Shown: positions 25,697 through 38,138, numbered from the stretch's first letter. The stretch is DNA of 50,389 nucleotides from Alphaproteobacteria bacterium 41-28 (GCA_001897795.1 MKUL01000055.1:1-50389), one strand, 5' to 3'. The notes: a model not told the origin generated them from the letters alone. Translations and numbers: made by a program.

Positions 25697-26848
25697 ATGC
25701 GTAAATTTCTAATACTCTTAAGTTTGGCTTTTGGTCTCATGGCATCGGCAAAAGCTGCTACAGACACTAAAGCTTCTATAGACGTAAAAGCACCTCAAGT
25801 TTATCTAAAGGATTTGAATACGGGGGATATTCTTCTCGAAAAAAATGCTGACCAAAAAATGGTGCCCTCTTCGATGTCAAAGATTATAACAGCATACCTT
25901 GTTTTTGAACGGCTGAAAAGTGGGGACGTTAAACTTGACGACACCTTTCATGTAAGTGAATACGCTTGGGGAAAGCAAGGATCCAAAACGTTTCTTCCAG
26001 TTAATGCCAAAGTAAGCGTTGAGGATTTGCTTAAAGGAGTCATCGTACAATCAGGTAACGATGCGTGTATCGTCTTAGCTGAGGGCCTTAGTGGGACAGA
26101 GGCAGCATTTGCGGACGAAGCCACACAAAAGGCTCACGAGATGGGGGCAACCAATTCAACATTTCTTAATTCGACAGGTTGGCCCGATGAAGGTCACCTG
26201 ACGACAGCAAAAGATCTCGCCATTATTGCGGAAAGGACAATTCGAGACTTTCCGAAGGAATATGAAAAATATTATGCCCTTAAAGAATTTACTTTTAACA
26301 ATATTAAACAAGGGAATCGCAATACGCTTCTCTACAAAAATATAGGTGCTGATGGGATGAAAACAGGCCACACAGATTCCGGTGGTTATGGAATTGTCGT
26401 CTCAGCAAAGCAAGGAGATCGTCGTTTAATCTTAGTCATCAATGGTCTACCTTCTTCTAAGGATCGGGATGCAGAGGCAACCGCACTTATTAACTGGGGC
26501 TTTAATTTCTGGAAAAACTATAAGATTTTTGGAAAAGGGGACGTTGTTGAAGTCGCTGATGTTTGGAGTGGAACAGAAAAATCCGTTCCTCTCGTAGCCA
26601 GCAAAGACATTTCTTTCACCATACCACGCAGTCAGAGAAAGTATCTTGAAGTAAAAATCGTTTACGATTCGCCAGTTGCTGCTCCTCTTAAAGCCGGCGA
26701 TAAAGTGGGGATTATTGAAGTAACCGTGCCTGAAAAAGGTGTATACAAAATCCCACTTCACGCCGGTAAAGATGTCAAAATGGCTAGCTTTTTTAATCGG
26801 ATTAACAATTCAATCCATTATCTTCTCTATGGAAAACATGGTTCATGA
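25697..26848 (+). CDS. D-alanyl-D-alanine carboxypeptidase (DacA/PBP5 family)
   Basis: Periplasmic penicillin-binding protein that removes the terminal D-Ala from pentapeptide stems. 383 aa with signal peptide (FLILLSLAFGLMASAKA). AAGGAAAAATAAG gives a good ribosome site, 14 bp after rlpA. Catalytic motifs: S59-M-S-K62 (VPSSMSKIITAYL), SGN in VQSGNDACIVLAEG, and KTG in DGMKTGHTDSGGYG. A C-terminal beta domain follows (about 280-365), ending with a potentially amphipathic, membrane-associating tail (FFNRINNSIHYLLYGKHGS). It overlaps tmk by four bases (ATGA), so the two are translationally coupled. Confidence 0.95.
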   Translation: MRKFLILLSLAFGLMASAKAATDTKASIDVKAPQVYLKDLNTGDILLEKNADQKMVPSSMSKIITAYLVFERLKSGDVKLDDTFHVSEYAWGKQGSKTFLPVNAKVSVEDLLKGVIVQSGNDACIVLAEGLSGTEAAFADEATQKAHEMGATNSTFLNSTGWPDEGHLTTAKDLAIIAERTIRDFPKEYEKYYALKEFTFNNIKQGNRNTLLYKNIGADGMKTGHTDSGGYGIVVSAKQGDRRLILVINGLPSSKDRDAEATALINWGFNFWKNYKIFGKGDVVEVADVWSGTEKSVPLVASKDISFTIPRSQRKYLEVKIVYDSPVAAPLKAGDKVGIIEVTVPEKGVYKIPLHAGKDVKMASFFNRINNSIHYLLYGKHGS

Positions 26849-27480
26849 TCAAGCATAAAGCTCCCTTTATTACCTTCGAAGGGGGTGAAGGATCTGGAAA
26901 AACAACACAAGTCGACATTCTCTACCACAAGCTTCTGCAGGGCGGAATTGATGTTGTCTCCTATCGTGAGCCGGGAGGAACAAGAGGAGCCGAGGAGATC
27001 CGCCATTTACTTATGGAGGGAGAGAGAGACCGTTGGAACCCCAAATCGGAAGCTCTCCTCATGAGCGCAGCCCGTGCTGACCTTATTGACAGGCATATTA
27101 TCCCCCGGTTAGAGGCCGATACATGGGTTTTGTGCGATCGTTTTACAGATTCTACCATTGCTTACCAAGGCTTTGGACATGAACTGGGCTATGAGCATAT
27201 TCAAGAGCTTAATCACTTTACGGTAGGCGAGCTGGAGCCCGATTTAACGTTTATTTTTCAGATTAGCGCTGAATTGGGCTTAGAGCGGACTGCCTTGCGG
27301 AAAGCAGGCATTCACCGGTTTGAGCATTATGATATTATGTTCCACCGCCGCGTTGCAGAAGGATTTGAAGAAATATTAAAAAAGAATCCTAATCGCTGCG
27401 TTGCCATCAATGCACTTTTAGATATAGAAATGATTTCTGAATTCATCTATAATAAGATTTGTCAACGATTTAGTATTTGA
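26845..27480 (+). CDS. tmk: Thymidylate kinase
   Basis: Converts dTMP to dTDP, essential for DNA synthesis. 211 aa, standard length. P-loop FEGGEGSGKTTQ (G13-T20), the DR-pocket motif YREPGGT, the DRFTDSTIAYQGFG segment and a lid segment RTALRKAGIHRFE are all in place. The start overlaps the stop of the carboxypeptidase gene. In many relatives holB and metG follow directly; here a disordered exported protein follows, and holB-metG lie at 6-10 kb on the other strand. Confidence 0.97.
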   Translation: MIKHKAPFITFEGGEGSGKTTQVDILYHKLLQGGIDVVSYREPGGTRGAEEIRHLLMEGERDRWNPKSEALLMSAARADLIDRHIIPRLEADTWVLCDRFTDSTIAYQGFGHELGYEHIQELNHFTVGELEPDLTFIFQISAELGLERTALRKAGIHRFEHYDIMFHRRVAEGFEEILKKNPNRCVAINALLDIEMISEFIYNKICQRFSI

Positions 27481-27562
27481 TTTTTAATTCAATTTTCAGG
27501 CGTTGACATAAATTAGATAAACGATATATGTAAATATCTCTTCTTTTAATAGGGTGGAATCT

Positions 27563-29272
27563 ATGTTTTCTTATTCTTCAAAAACTAACCAAAAATTTGT
27601 TTTTCTTCTTATTGTGTCTCTTTTTAGTCTATCGTCTGGATGGGCGATGAATGGCAAGAGAGATTTTTCCATAATGGATGACAAGAAAGGCCCGCCAGCA
27701 ATAAAACGAGGACAATCTTTTTCTAACATTACCTCTGATAGAGGGAAAAATATAAAAAAACCTTCATCTCCCCTTTCTACCGAAAACGAAAGAGAAGCAA
27801 CAAAGACTCCATCTAAGACTCATATTGCTCCTTCGAAGCCATTACCCTCTACTCCATCTGTGTCTACGACATCAGGTTTAAGAAAATATTCTTCACCGGC
27901 TAAACCAAGTGAAATAAACTTTGGAGAGAAAAAATCTCCGCTTGCCCCTCATAAGAGAGGACGCTCTTTACCTCGTATTCCAGTGTCCAAGCCTTTAAAA
28001 GGCGGGGACCCACAGTCAAATAGTCCTTCACCTATTAGACTTCGGAAAAAAGAAGAAAAAAACACACCTGACAAACCTAGCGTAGAAGAAAAGATGGCTG
28101 CTCCACCCGAAGAAAAGGTGTTGAAATTAAAAGCACAATTTGAAGCTTTCCAAAACGGATCATCTTCTGAGACTCCTGAGAATCTTGAGAAAGGAAAGCA
28201 AACAGATGAGTTGCGAGAAGGATTTGAAAAGGCTTTAAATTATTTTAAAAGCTTAAGTTCGAAGAAGAACAATAATGAACCACTATCCGTGCGACGAAAG
28301 GAGTTTCCAAAAAGAAAAAGTAAATCCTTCATTCTTCCACGTAATAGGGATTTATTAGACACAGCCATTAGTCCTGAAACAGATGAACCTAAGGATTTTC
28401 TGAAATCGCCCCGCATGCAGCGTTTGAAGAGTAGTTGGGTTTTATCTTCTTTCACCAAGAGAAAAGGAACACCTCCAACATCCCCAAGGACTCAGAAAAG
28501 CAAAGCTGTAATAATGAAAAAAGAGGTGGAGGAGACCCTTCTTATAAGCAATGTTGTGGATGGAAAGGAAGAGGAGAAAAAGATTGTAGAAGAAAAATCT
28601 AAAGGATTTACACCAGAAGGTGATTTGCCCGTTCCAACCATTAATCCCGTAATGGCAACAAAACATCGAGAAGCTAGTTCTGTGACTCTTGTAGAGAACC
28701 TCGTTGCTACTGAATTTTTAATACAAGCCACAAAAGTTTATGAAAAAACTGGAGACATTGAAAGTAAAAAGAGTGATCTAATTCTTCAAGGAGACCAAGG
28801 AGAACTTTTAGAGGTAGGTCTTAGCATGATGAGATTCGCCGATCCTGCTGCTCGGGGAGAAAATGGTGCAAAATTTGCCGATGCTTTGAGAGGTCAAGAT
28901 ATCTTTCTAGATGCATGCAAAACAGGATTCAAATGGGCTTCAGGTACTTTAGAAGATGAGGGGAAGAAAGAAGCTTGCAATTCTAGATTGAAAGAAGCCC
29001 AGAAAAAAGAAAGGAAAGACAAAGTTAAAAAGTACATTCCACTTGTTAAGAAAGAAGAAGAACCAAAGAAAGAACCAAAATATATGATTAATCATCCGGG
29101 GGCAGAGAGAAAACTTCGATCCCGTGCAAAAACCATTGTGGGTGACGAGAGTGATCCAGAAAGCGATGCGCGAAATAGCAAAGTGAGGCCTAGTCGTGCT
29201 CAGACAACGTCAATCTTTCCTCCGAAACCTGGGTCTCCAAGATCGCCACATAAACCGCAAGAGAACTACTAA
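27563..29272 (+). CDS. Disordered Ser/Pro/Lys-rich exported protein, 569 aa
   Basis: Start ATG at 27563 with GGTGGA five bases upstream; a GTG three codons earlier is in frame. The signal peptide (KFVFLLIVSLFSLSSGWAM) closely resembles that of the LRR protein in its ending, SSGWAM versus ASGWAM. Residues about 30-390 are low-complexity and basic with many S-P/T-P pairs (TPPTSPRTQKSK, LPSTPSVSTTSG). A probable folded helical domain lies at about 380-490 (TLVENLVATEFLIQATKVYE ... SMMRFADPAARGENG). The C-terminus is again basic with SP motifs (PPKPGSPRSPHKPQENY). S-P-x-K/R sites would be substrates for eukaryotic proline-directed kinases if delivered to a host. No enzyme domain recognised. Confidence 0.8.
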   Translation: MFSYSSKTNQKFVFLLIVSLFSLSSGWAMNGKRDFSIMDDKKGPPAIKRGQSFSNITSDRGKNIKKPSSPLSTENEREATKTPSKTHIAPSKPLPSTPSVSTTSGLRKYSSPAKPSEINFGEKKSPLAPHKRGRSLPRIPVSKPLKGGDPQSNSPSPIRLRKKEEKNTPDKPSVEEKMAAPPEEKVLKLKAQFEAFQNGSSSETPENLEKGKQTDELREGFEKALNYFKSLSSKKNNNEPLSVRRKEFPKRKSKSFILPRNRDLLDTAISPETDEPKDFLKSPRMQRLKSSWVLSSFTKRKGTPPTSPRTQKSKAVIMKKEVEETLLISNVVDGKEEEKKIVEEKSKGFTPEGDLPVPTINPVMATKHREASSVTLVENLVATEFLIQATKVYEKTGDIESKKSDLILQGDQGELLEVGLSMMRFADPAARGENGAKFADALRGQDIFLDACKTGFKWASGTLEDEGKKEACNSRLKEAQKKERKDKVKKYIPLVKKEEEPKKEPKYMINHPGAERKLRSRAKTIVGDESDPESDARNSKVRPSRAQTTSIFPPKPGSPRSPHKPQENY

Positions 29273-29357
29273 TTATACATTGGAAATATGTCTGACATAT
29301 GAACTGACAACTCACAGATTCGACGGACTCGATCCAAATATGAATATGTCAGTTGTC

Positions 29358-29382
29358 AGTTCCTTCTGAAGGAACTTTTTTT
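29358..29382 (+). terminator. Rho-independent terminator
   Basis: AGTTCCTT and AAGGAACT form an eight-pair stem around CTG, followed by seven T. It ends the transcript of the disordered exported protein. Its left arm is also part of a longer inverted repeat with 29301-29312, giving an alternative fold. Confidence 0.85.
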
Positions 29383-29552
29383 AAAAATCTGGGAATTCTC
29401 CTTAATGACGCAACGAAGAAGGACTGACAGATTCAGTACTCTAAGAAATGAATTTTGGTTTGGCTCTTTTCAACGTCCTGATTTTCCTGGCCCCCCACTT
29501 TGCACATTGGTGTCCGGGGGAAGTATGAAATATAAAAAAGTGCACTCAAAGT

Positions 29553-29635
29553 CTGGATTGCTTTGTCGCTTCGCTCCTCGCAATGACGAATAGGAGGGAA
29601 CCGTCATTGCGAGGCAACAGCCCGAAGCAATCCAG
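29553..29635. repeat. Palindromic repeat, GATTGCTTCGG family, copy 2
   Basis: CTGGATTGCTTTG at the left and CCCGAAGCAATCCAG at the right, with a core of two facing CTCGCAATGACG / CGTCATTGCGAGG units. Same family as 13534-13619 and 38138-38241. Located downstream of gyrB. Confidence 0.8.
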
Positions 29636-29684
29636 TTTTTAAACTTTTTAACACCAAAACTTCATTTTTATTAACCTATCCACC

Positions 29685-32144
<2,460 letters not shown>

Positions 32145-32148
32145 TCAT

Positions 32149-33315
32149 TTATGTTTTTGATACTAAACGGGCTTCCTTAAGGCTTAAAAATTGAGCATTC
32201 CCCTCTAATTCTTTAAACAAGGACGCATCTGTTCCTGTTAACCAAGCTTGTATTTTAAGCTTTAAAATCGCATCAAACAATGCTGATCTGCGTGCTTCAT
32301 CAAGATGGGCTACAACTTCATCTAAAAGCAAGAGGGGAATCGCCCCCGTCCGAATAGATAATAAGTGGGCAGAAGCCATCACAATAGAAAGCAACAGGGC
32401 TTTTTGTTCTCCCGTTGAACAAAGAGCTGCTGGCTGATTCTTTTCAAGGAACACTGCCATCAGATCACTCCGATGGGGACCAAAGGAGGTCCGGCCTGTC
32501 AGGCGATCTTGTTCTCGACCTTCGGCTAAAAGGCGACGCACATCCTCTTCAATGTCAAAGAGGCTCCGTTGATAAAGAAGAGTTTCAAGATCTCCTCTCA
32601 AGGAAAGGTCCGCACACGGAAAAAAAGTCTCTTGGCTTTGGAGAACCGCTGAGAGTTGCCCCACGACTTCACGGCGTGCAACTGTTATCGCGATGCCATC
32701 ATTGACAAGATTTTCTTCCAATCCCTCGATCCAATGTCGATCATAATGTCCCTGACGCAAGAGGAAGGTACGCTCTTTTAAAGCCTTCTCATATCGACTT
32801 AAGCGCTGCGCGTGCCCGGGATCAAAACCATACACAAGACGATCCAGAAACCCCCTTCGGCCTTGAGGCCCCTCTAAAAACAGCCGATCCATTTGTGGCG
32901 TAAGCCAAACCATCGAAACCCATTCAGCCAAAACAGATTGGCTTTTTACCTTTTCTCCATTAATTCGGGTGACCCGTCGTTCACTTTCAGGGGTTTCAGG
33001 ATCAAGTCCTGTTCCAATCTGAATCCCCGCGTCCTGGTCCTTCAACTGAACGGAAATTGCCCAAGGGTCTGAGCTTGTTTGCCGTGTAACCTCGGATAGG
33101 CGCGCGCGGCGCAGTCCTCGGCCTGGGATCAGATAGGAGAGAGCTTCTAAAAGGTTTGTCTTCCCTGCGCCATTGGGACCCGTCAAAATCACGGGTCTTA
33201 AGTCGAGAGAAACGCTGAAAATCTCATAGCATCGAAAATGAGTCAGGTTTAACCGCTCTACCCCTCGCATTGGAATATCAGTTTCGTAAGATGATTTGGG
33301 TTGAGCTGCTGTCAT
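32149..33315 (-). CDS. recF: DNA replication and repair protein RecF
   Basis: SMC-like ATPase that helps RecOR load RecA on gapped DNA. 388 aa. Walker A TGPNGAGKTN (46-53), the ABC-like signature STGEQKALLLSIVMAS and Walker B PLLLLDEVVAHLDE are visible. The core begins RLNLTHFRCYEIF, which is where most RecF proteins start; Met16 would give that shorter form, but the ribosome-like AAAAGAGA lies before Met1, so the longer start was kept. Directly upstream of gyrB on the same strand. Confidence 0.95.
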   Translation of the reverse strand: MTAAQPKSSYETDIPMRGVERLNLTHFRCYEIFSVSLDLRPVILTGPNGAGKTNLLEALSYLIPGRGLRRARLSEVTRQTSSDPWAISVQLKDQDAGIQIGTGLDPETPESERRVTRINGEKVKSQSVLAEWVSMVWLTPQMDRLFLEGPQGRRGFLDRLVYGFDPGHAQRLSRYEKALKERTFLLRQGHYDRHWIEGLEENLVNDGIAITVARREVVGQLSAVLQSQETFFPCADLSLRGDLETLLYQRSLFDIEEDVRRLLAEGREQDRLTGRTSFGPHRSDLMAVFLEKNQPAALCSTGEQKALLLSIVMASAHLLSIRTGAIPLLLLDEVVAHLDEARRSALFDAILKLKIQAWLTGTDASLFKELEGNAQFLSLKEARLVSKT

Positions 33316-33455
33316 TCTCTTTTCTGATTACTGAGCACTAATTACCGTACTCATCACTTTCAATATGGGACGCTCTATAAAAGCCTCTGCTTCAGAAAAA
33401 AGTGCGACTTCTACACTGCTAAAAAACTGGTACAGTAAAAAGTCGCAAACTAACT

Positions 33456-34031
33456 TTATAGCTTAACAACAGGCCTTATTTTAACATAATCCTCAGGAAA
33501 TTTTGGATTTCCAGTAGTCCCCTTAGGCAACCAAGTATTTTTAGCCCCATACTCACAACCATGAGCGATGTATGTTGGCAACTTTCTTGACTCAAATGCA
33601 CTTGCTGGTGGAGTTGTGTAAATGCCCAGGTTCTGTTCAAACTCAGGGTTCACAAACGCATTGTCGCGTCTTGAATAGAAATATCCCCGGATTTCTTGAT
33701 AACCTGGCTCTGCTTTTACAAAATCCTCAGGATATTTAGGGAAACCTTTACTACCTTCAGGCTTCCATCCATCTTTTACTCTGTATAAGCGGCCATGAGA
33801 GAGGTAAGTAGGCAATTCCTTATATTCATAGCCAACTTCTTGTGGGGTTCTATAGTGAACACCCAAATTATCTTCATAATCGGGATGCACATATTTTTGG
33901 TCTACTTTTAAACAGGGCAGTTTTTTAGGTATGTATTCAAATTCACCTTCATCTCCCTTATCTCCCCCTCCAAAACATGCTGAAGAAGACATAAGGAACG
34001 TCAATAGAAAAAATATATTTTTATATTTCAT
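33456..34031 (-). CDS. Exported protein with a duplicated ~60-residue unit, 191 aa
   Basis: Ribosome site AGAGGTAA before the ATG. The N-terminus (YKNIFFLLTFLMSSSACFGG) is a signal peptide; SSAC could be a poor lipobox. After an acidic spacer come two homologous units, about residues 47-107 and 125-186. Matching parts are NLGVHYRTP with NLGIYTTPP, KELPTYLSHG with RKLPTYIAHG, GWKPEGSKGFPKYPEDFVK with TWLPKGTTGNPKFPEDYVK. The spacing is conserved throughout, so this is a tandem duplication. The units are aromatic and Pro/Gly rich, like small beta-rich binding modules. No known family recognised. Lies between typA and recF on the same strand. Confidence 0.8.
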   Translation of the reverse strand: MKYKNIFFLLTFLMSSSACFGGGDKGDEGEFEYIPKKLPCLKVDQKYVHPDYEDNLGVHYRTPQEVGYEYKELPTYLSHGRLYRVKDGWKPEGSKGFPKYPEDFVKAEPGYQEIRGYFYSRRDNAFVNPEFEQNLGIYTTPPASAFESRKLPTYIAHGCEYGAKNTWLPKGTTGNPKFPEDYVKIRPVVKL

Positions 34032-34159
34032 AATAGAATTACCTCTTTTGAAAATTACTGTTAATTCCCGTTTTTCAACTCCCTAACAAGAAAGAACTAA
34101 CGCTCAAATCTACGTTACATGGAGAAAAAACTCAATACCCCTATCTATCCACTTTTGTA

Positions 34160-35980
34160 TTAACCCTTCTCCCGATCTGCCCTTTTTCGTGCATTGGGAT
34201 CCAGCAAAACCTTCCGCAGACGAAGGGATTGAGGAGTAACCTCTACAAGCTCATCTTCTTCAATATAAGCAATCGCCTGCTCAAGGGTCAACAACCGAGG
34301 CGGTGTGAGTCGTATCGCTTCATCCTTACCCGCAGCACGTATGTTTGTAAGCTGTTTAGCTTTCAAGGGATTCACTTCCAAATCATTATCGCGAGTATGC
34401 TCACCGATAATCATTCCTTCATAAACCGCAGTGCCAGGGGTGATGAACATCCCTCCCCTATCTTCCAAATTCCAAAGAGCATAAGCCACGGCTTGCCCCA
34501 TGGCATTTGAGATTAAAACCCCATTTCGCCTACCACCAATGGGCCCTTTATAAGCCGCATAGCTATGGAAAAGACGGCTCATAATCCCGGTCCCTCGGGT
34601 GTCCGTTAGAAACTCCCCTTGGTATCCGATCAACCCCCGTGAAGGTGCGATAAACGTAATTCGAGTCTTTCCGCCTCCAGAGGGGCGCAGATCACTCAAT
34701 TCACCTTTACGCAATCCCATCTTTTCAACGACAATCCCGGTATACTCATCATCCACATCAATTTGAACTTCTTCCATTGGTTCTAAAGTTTGTCCGGTGG
34801 TTTCATCGGTCTTGAAAAGAACACGTGGACGACCAATGGCCAACTCAAACCCTTCGCGACGCATGGTTTCAATCAAAACACCCAGCTGTAATTCACCACG
34901 TCCGGCCACTTCGAAAGCATCTGTATTTTCAGTTTCAGTGACTTTAATGGAAACATTACTTTCAGCTTCTGCCATCAAACGATCCCGAATCAAACGCGAT
35001 GTGACTTTCTTTCCTTCCTTTCCCGCAAAAGGAGAGTCATTCACACAAAAAGTCATCGCCAAGGTTGGCGGGTCAATAGGAAGGGCTTTCAAAGGCTCTA
35101 TCACTTCAGGTGCACAGATGGTGTCTGAAACCGTTGCTTTTTCAAAACCAGCAATGGCAACGATGTCCCCTGCTATAGCTTCTTGAATAGGAACACGCTC
35201 AAGTCCTCGGAATGCTAGGAGTTTGGTCAGGCGGGTTTGCTCTAATGTATCACCCTCTCGGCCTAAACCTTTCACAGGCATATTCACGCGAGCTGTACCG
35301 CTCAGAATACGCCCCGTTAAAATACGCCCTAAATAAGGATCGGATTCAAGCGTCGTAACAAGCATGGAAAAAGGAGCATCCACATCCCCTTCAGCATAAG
35401 CAACGCGCTTTAAAATGGCATTAAAAAGAGGAGAAAGATCCTTTTTTTCATCCTCTAAATTTTCAATCGCCCACCCTTCTTTAGCGGAAGCATAGAGAGT
35501 TGGAAAATCCAACTGATCATCATTCGCATCGAGTGCTGCAAATAAGTCAAAGACTTCCTCATGAACCTCATAGGGTCTTGCATCAGGCTTGTCTGCCTTA
35601 TTAATAACCACAATCGGCTTGAGCCCCTGACGTAAAGCTTTCGCAACCACAAATTTTGTTTGAGGCATAGGCCCTTCTGAAGCATCAACAAGAACGAGAA
35701 CCCCATCCACCATAGAAAGAATCCGCTCAACTTCGCCACCAAAGTCAGCATGGCCCGGTGTATCAACAATATTCAAACGATTCTCATGCCATAAAATGGA
35801 GGTACATTTTGCAAGGATCGTGATGCCTCGCTCTTTCTCTAATTCATTGCTGTCCATGGCGCGCTCAGCAACACGCTGATTATCGCGATAGACACCACTC
35901 TGGCGAAAAAGGGCATCAACCAATGTTGTTTTGCCATGATCAACGTGAGCAATAATGGCTAAATTTCGAATCGTACTCAT
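34160..35980 (-). CDS. typA: Ribosome-associated GTPase TypA/BipA
   Basis: Translational GTPase of the EF-G family that assists 50S assembly and stress adaptation. 606 aa, full length. The G motifs are G1 AHVDHGKTT (about 11-19), G2 ERGITI, G3 [12 protein letters not shown] and G4 NKADK. Domain II, the EF-G-like domains III and V and the BipA-specific C-terminus follow ([39 protein letters not shown]). TAGGTAAG precedes the ATG. Nothing unusual. Confidence 0.98.
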   Translation of the reverse strand: MSTIRNLAIIAHVDHGKTTLVDALFRQSGVYRDNQRVAERAMDSNELEKERGITILAKCTSILWHENRLNIVDTPGHADFGGEVERILSMVDGVLVLVDASEGPMPQTKFVVAKALRQGLKPIVVINKADKPDARPYEVHEEVFDLFAALDANDDQLDFPTLYASAKEGWAIENLEDEKKDLSPLFNAILKRVAYAEGDVDAPFSMLVTTLESDPYLGRILTGRILSGTARVNMPVKGLGREGDTLEQTRLTKLLAFRGLERVPIQEAIAGDIVAIAGFEKATVSDTICAPEVIEPLKALPIDPPTLAMTFCVNDSPFAGKEGKKVTSRLIRDRLMAEAESNVSIKVTETENTDAFEVAGRGELQLGVLIETMRREGFELAIGRPRVLFKTDETTGQTLEPMEEVQIDVDDEYTGIVVEKMGLRKGELSDLRPSGGGKTRITFIAPSRGLIGYQGEFLTDTRGTGIMSRLFHSYAAYKGPIGGRRNGVLISNAMGQAVAYALWNLEDRGGMFITPGTAVYEGMIIGEHTRDNDLEVNPLKAKQLTNIRAAGKDEAIRLTPPRLLTLEQAIAYIEEDELVEVTPQSLRLRKVLLDPNARKRADREKG

Positions 35981-36159
35981 TATAAATTCTTACCTAATAA
36001 AAATGAAGCTGCACTGTAGCTGCAATATGGGGATAAAGAAAGCTTTTTTCAAGGATTTTTAAGCCTCCCAAAAACATCATTATTCATAATACACTTTTTT
36101 TCTTTATTTTTATAACTATATTATGCTAAGAAGAATTACACAACATTGGTGGTATTAAT

Positions 36160-37863
36160 ATGAACAGATCTCACTTTACTTTTCTTCGTCAAGTTTGGAC
36201 CCATCTTGTTCGTCCCTATTGGACATCCAAAGACCGTTGGATTGCAGCTGGGCTTTTAGGAACCCACCTAATCCTGGTAGGGTTTTTTATTTTTCTTTCT
36301 GTGTGGATTAATTATTGGCAGAATGATTTCTATACAGCTATTCAAGAACTGAATAGTCACGCTTTTTTTTCACTCTTAGGTTATTTTTGCATATTGGCTG
36401 TTTTTGCCAATATTTGTTTTATGTTAAAAGCCTACCTTTTAGCAAAACTCGAAATCCGCTGGAGACAATGGATGACTCAGCATTTTGTAGAAAGCTGGAC
36501 CTCCAATCGTCGCTATTATGCTCTTCAACTGAAAGGGGATGGAACCGATAACCCAGATCAACGTATCGCGGAAGATATTTTTCAATTTATTAATACGACA
36601 TTGACATTAAGTATCGGAGTTCTTCAACAATCCATCATGATTATATCTTTTTTGGGAATCTTATGGGGACTTTCTGGAACACTTACGATTCCCATTGGAA
36701 GTTTTTCTCTCTCAATCCCGGGATATATGTGCTGGGGAGCCATCCTCTATGCTATCGGTGGAACTTTCTTTTCTATGTATTTAGGTCGCCCTCTTATTCA
36801 CTTAAATTATGAAAGTCAAAGGAGAGAAGCCAACTTCCGATACAGCCTGATGCGTTTTCGCGAAAACGTGGAGGGAGTTGCTCTTTATCAAGGTGAAGAA
36901 AAAGAAAAAGAAATTTTTGGTATAAGGTTCACGCAGATTGTTGATAACTTTAATATTACTCTCAAGCGTTTACTTAAAATGTATTCTTGGAATAATTGTT
37001 ATGATCAAGTTAACGGTATTTATCCTGTTCTTCTTGCCGCTCCTCGGCTTTTTACAAAGGAAATTACTTTTGGTGGGTTTATGCAAACTTTGACGGCTTT
37101 TCGTCAAGTCACGTCCTCCCTTTCATTTATTATTGATAACTACACGGCCATTGCGAGCTGGCGTGCGACCACGAATCGACTTTTAGAGTTTAAGCTCAAT
37201 TTGGAATCGATACCACCCTCTCCTCTTTCTCATAGTATTCATGAAGAAGAAGGCATCCATGTGGCTTGCGAACACATTTCTCTTCCCCATGGAGTCATTC
37301 TAAAGGAAGACCTCCAGCTTACCTTCAAAAAAGGGGAAAACACCTTGATTACAGGACATACTGGCGTTGGAAAGAGCACACTCGCGCGCGTCCTGAGTGG
37401 TCTCTGGCCCTATGGAAAAGGAGAAATCAAGATTCCCTCCTCTTCATTCCTCTTCCTTCCTCAAAAGCCCTATATGCCCCTTGGGAGCTTAGAGAGCGTT
37501 TTGCAATATCCCGCATCGAACGCATCAAAGGATGAGATCAACAAGGTTTTAAAAGCTGTAGGACTTCAGGGGCTTAAACCTCATCTCCAGGACGTAAATG
37601 ACTGGGCACGCGTTTTATCTTTGGGTGAACAGCAACGCATTGCAGTTGCGCGCGCTCTTCTCACCAAACCCCATTGGCTCGTTTTAGATGAGGCCACTTC
37701 TGCTATGGATGAAGCGTCCGAAGCCGAGCTTTACGGCCTCTTAAAAAAGGGACTTCCCCATACAACCTTTATTTCCATCGGACACCGGGAAAGTCTAAAG
37801 CCTCTTCATAGTCGTGAAATTCGACTTGAGGAGCGGGCTCCTTTGAAAAAGGCTGCGGCTTAG
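36160..37863 (+). CDS. ABC transporter, YddA/SbmA-like (fused membrane and ATPase domains)
   Basis: Half-transporter with an N-terminal ABC_membrane_2 domain, about five to six TM helices in residues 1-330 (WIAAGLLGTHLILVGFFIFL, LLGYFCILAVFANICFML) and a C-terminal ATPase. Characteristic text of the SbmA/BacA/ABCD group: WINYWQNDFYTAIQELN and RRYYALQLKGDGTDNPDQRI. The ATPase has Walker A GHTGVGKST (399-407), FLPQKPYMPLGSLE, signature SLGEQQRIAVARALL and Walker B WLVLDEATSAMDE. Relatives move peptides, vitamin B12 or fatty acids; the substrate here is open. BacA-type transporters are important for chronic host infection in alphaproteobacteria. 567 aa, with GGTGG before the ATG. Confidence 0.92.
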   Translation: MNRSHFTFLRQVWTHLVRPYWTSKDRWIAAGLLGTHLILVGFFIFLSVWINYWQNDFYTAIQELNSHAFFSLLGYFCILAVFANICFMLKAYLLAKLEIRWRQWMTQHFVESWTSNRRYYALQLKGDGTDNPDQRIAEDIFQFINTTLTLSIGVLQQSIMIISFLGILWGLSGTLTIPIGSFSLSIPGYMCWGAILYAIGGTFFSMYLGRPLIHLNYESQRREANFRYSLMRFRENVEGVALYQGEEKEKEIFGIRFTQIVDNFNITLKRLLKMYSWNNCYDQVNGIYPVLLAAPRLFTKEITFGGFMQTLTAFRQVTSSLSFIIDNYTAIASWRATTNRLLEFKLNLESIPPSPLSHSIHEEEGIHVACEHISLPHGVILKEDLQLTFKKGENTLITGHTGVGKSTLARVLSGLWPYGKGEIKIPSSSFLFLPQKPYMPLGSLESVLQYPASNASKDEINKVLKAVGLQGLKPHLQDVNDWARVLSLGEQQRIAVARALLTKPHWLVLDEATSAMDEASEAELYGLLKKGLPHTTFISIGHRESLKPLHSREIRLEERAPLKKAAA

Positions 37864-37915
37864 GAAAGAAATACGAGGTAGGGGATTTTCTCCTCGACTC
37901 GAACTATGGACTTTT

Positions 37916-38138
37916 CTAGGTTCTGTGAACAAAATTAAAATTTCTCCCCATATGTGTCATCCTTGGTAAGAAATGCTTTGTTTTCCAAAGGAAAACATTA
38001 GCAATTTCTTGGCCGAGGATCTTAGCCGCCAAAAGATCCTCGGCCAAGAAAAGGTAAGATTTTTCTTCGAAAAACCAACCTTTTCTTGCCAAGGATGACA
38101 CTAGTTGGTGTTGTGGCGGAATTTGTTCACAGAACCTA
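37916..38138. repeat. Outer inverted repeat enclosing a palindromic element
   Basis: CTAGGTTCTGTGAACAAAAT (37916-37935) faces ATTTGTTCACAGAACCTAG (about 38120-38139), a near-perfect 19-20 bp inverted repeat. Between its arms lies the 148-bp TGTCATCCTTG element, so one palindromic element appears inserted in another. Confidence 0.75.
37954..38101. repeat. TGTCATCCTTG palindromic element, copy B
   Basis: Bounded by GTGTCATCCTTGG and CCAAGGATGACAC, a perfect terminal inverted repeat. Internal hairpins: GAGGATCTT...AAGATCCTC and GTTTTCC...GGAAAAC. Reverse complement matches copy A at 15242-15407 over most of its length. No coding capacity, so it would need outside help to move. Confidence 0.85.

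Larger units (their letters stand above)
29273..29684. other. Intergenic region between the 569-aa gene and gyrB
   Basis: 412 bp between converging genes. Holds the inverted repeat GAACTGACAACT (29301-29312) / AGTTGTCAGTTC (29351-29362), a terminator (29358-29382) and a palindromic repeat (29553-29635). A 62-codon frame across 29405-29593 runs into the repeat and is not a gene. Confidence 0.6.

Noticed and set aside
29405..29593. 62-codon frame downstream of the terminator
   Set aside because: Runs into a palindromic repeat, no ribosome site, no protein-like composition.
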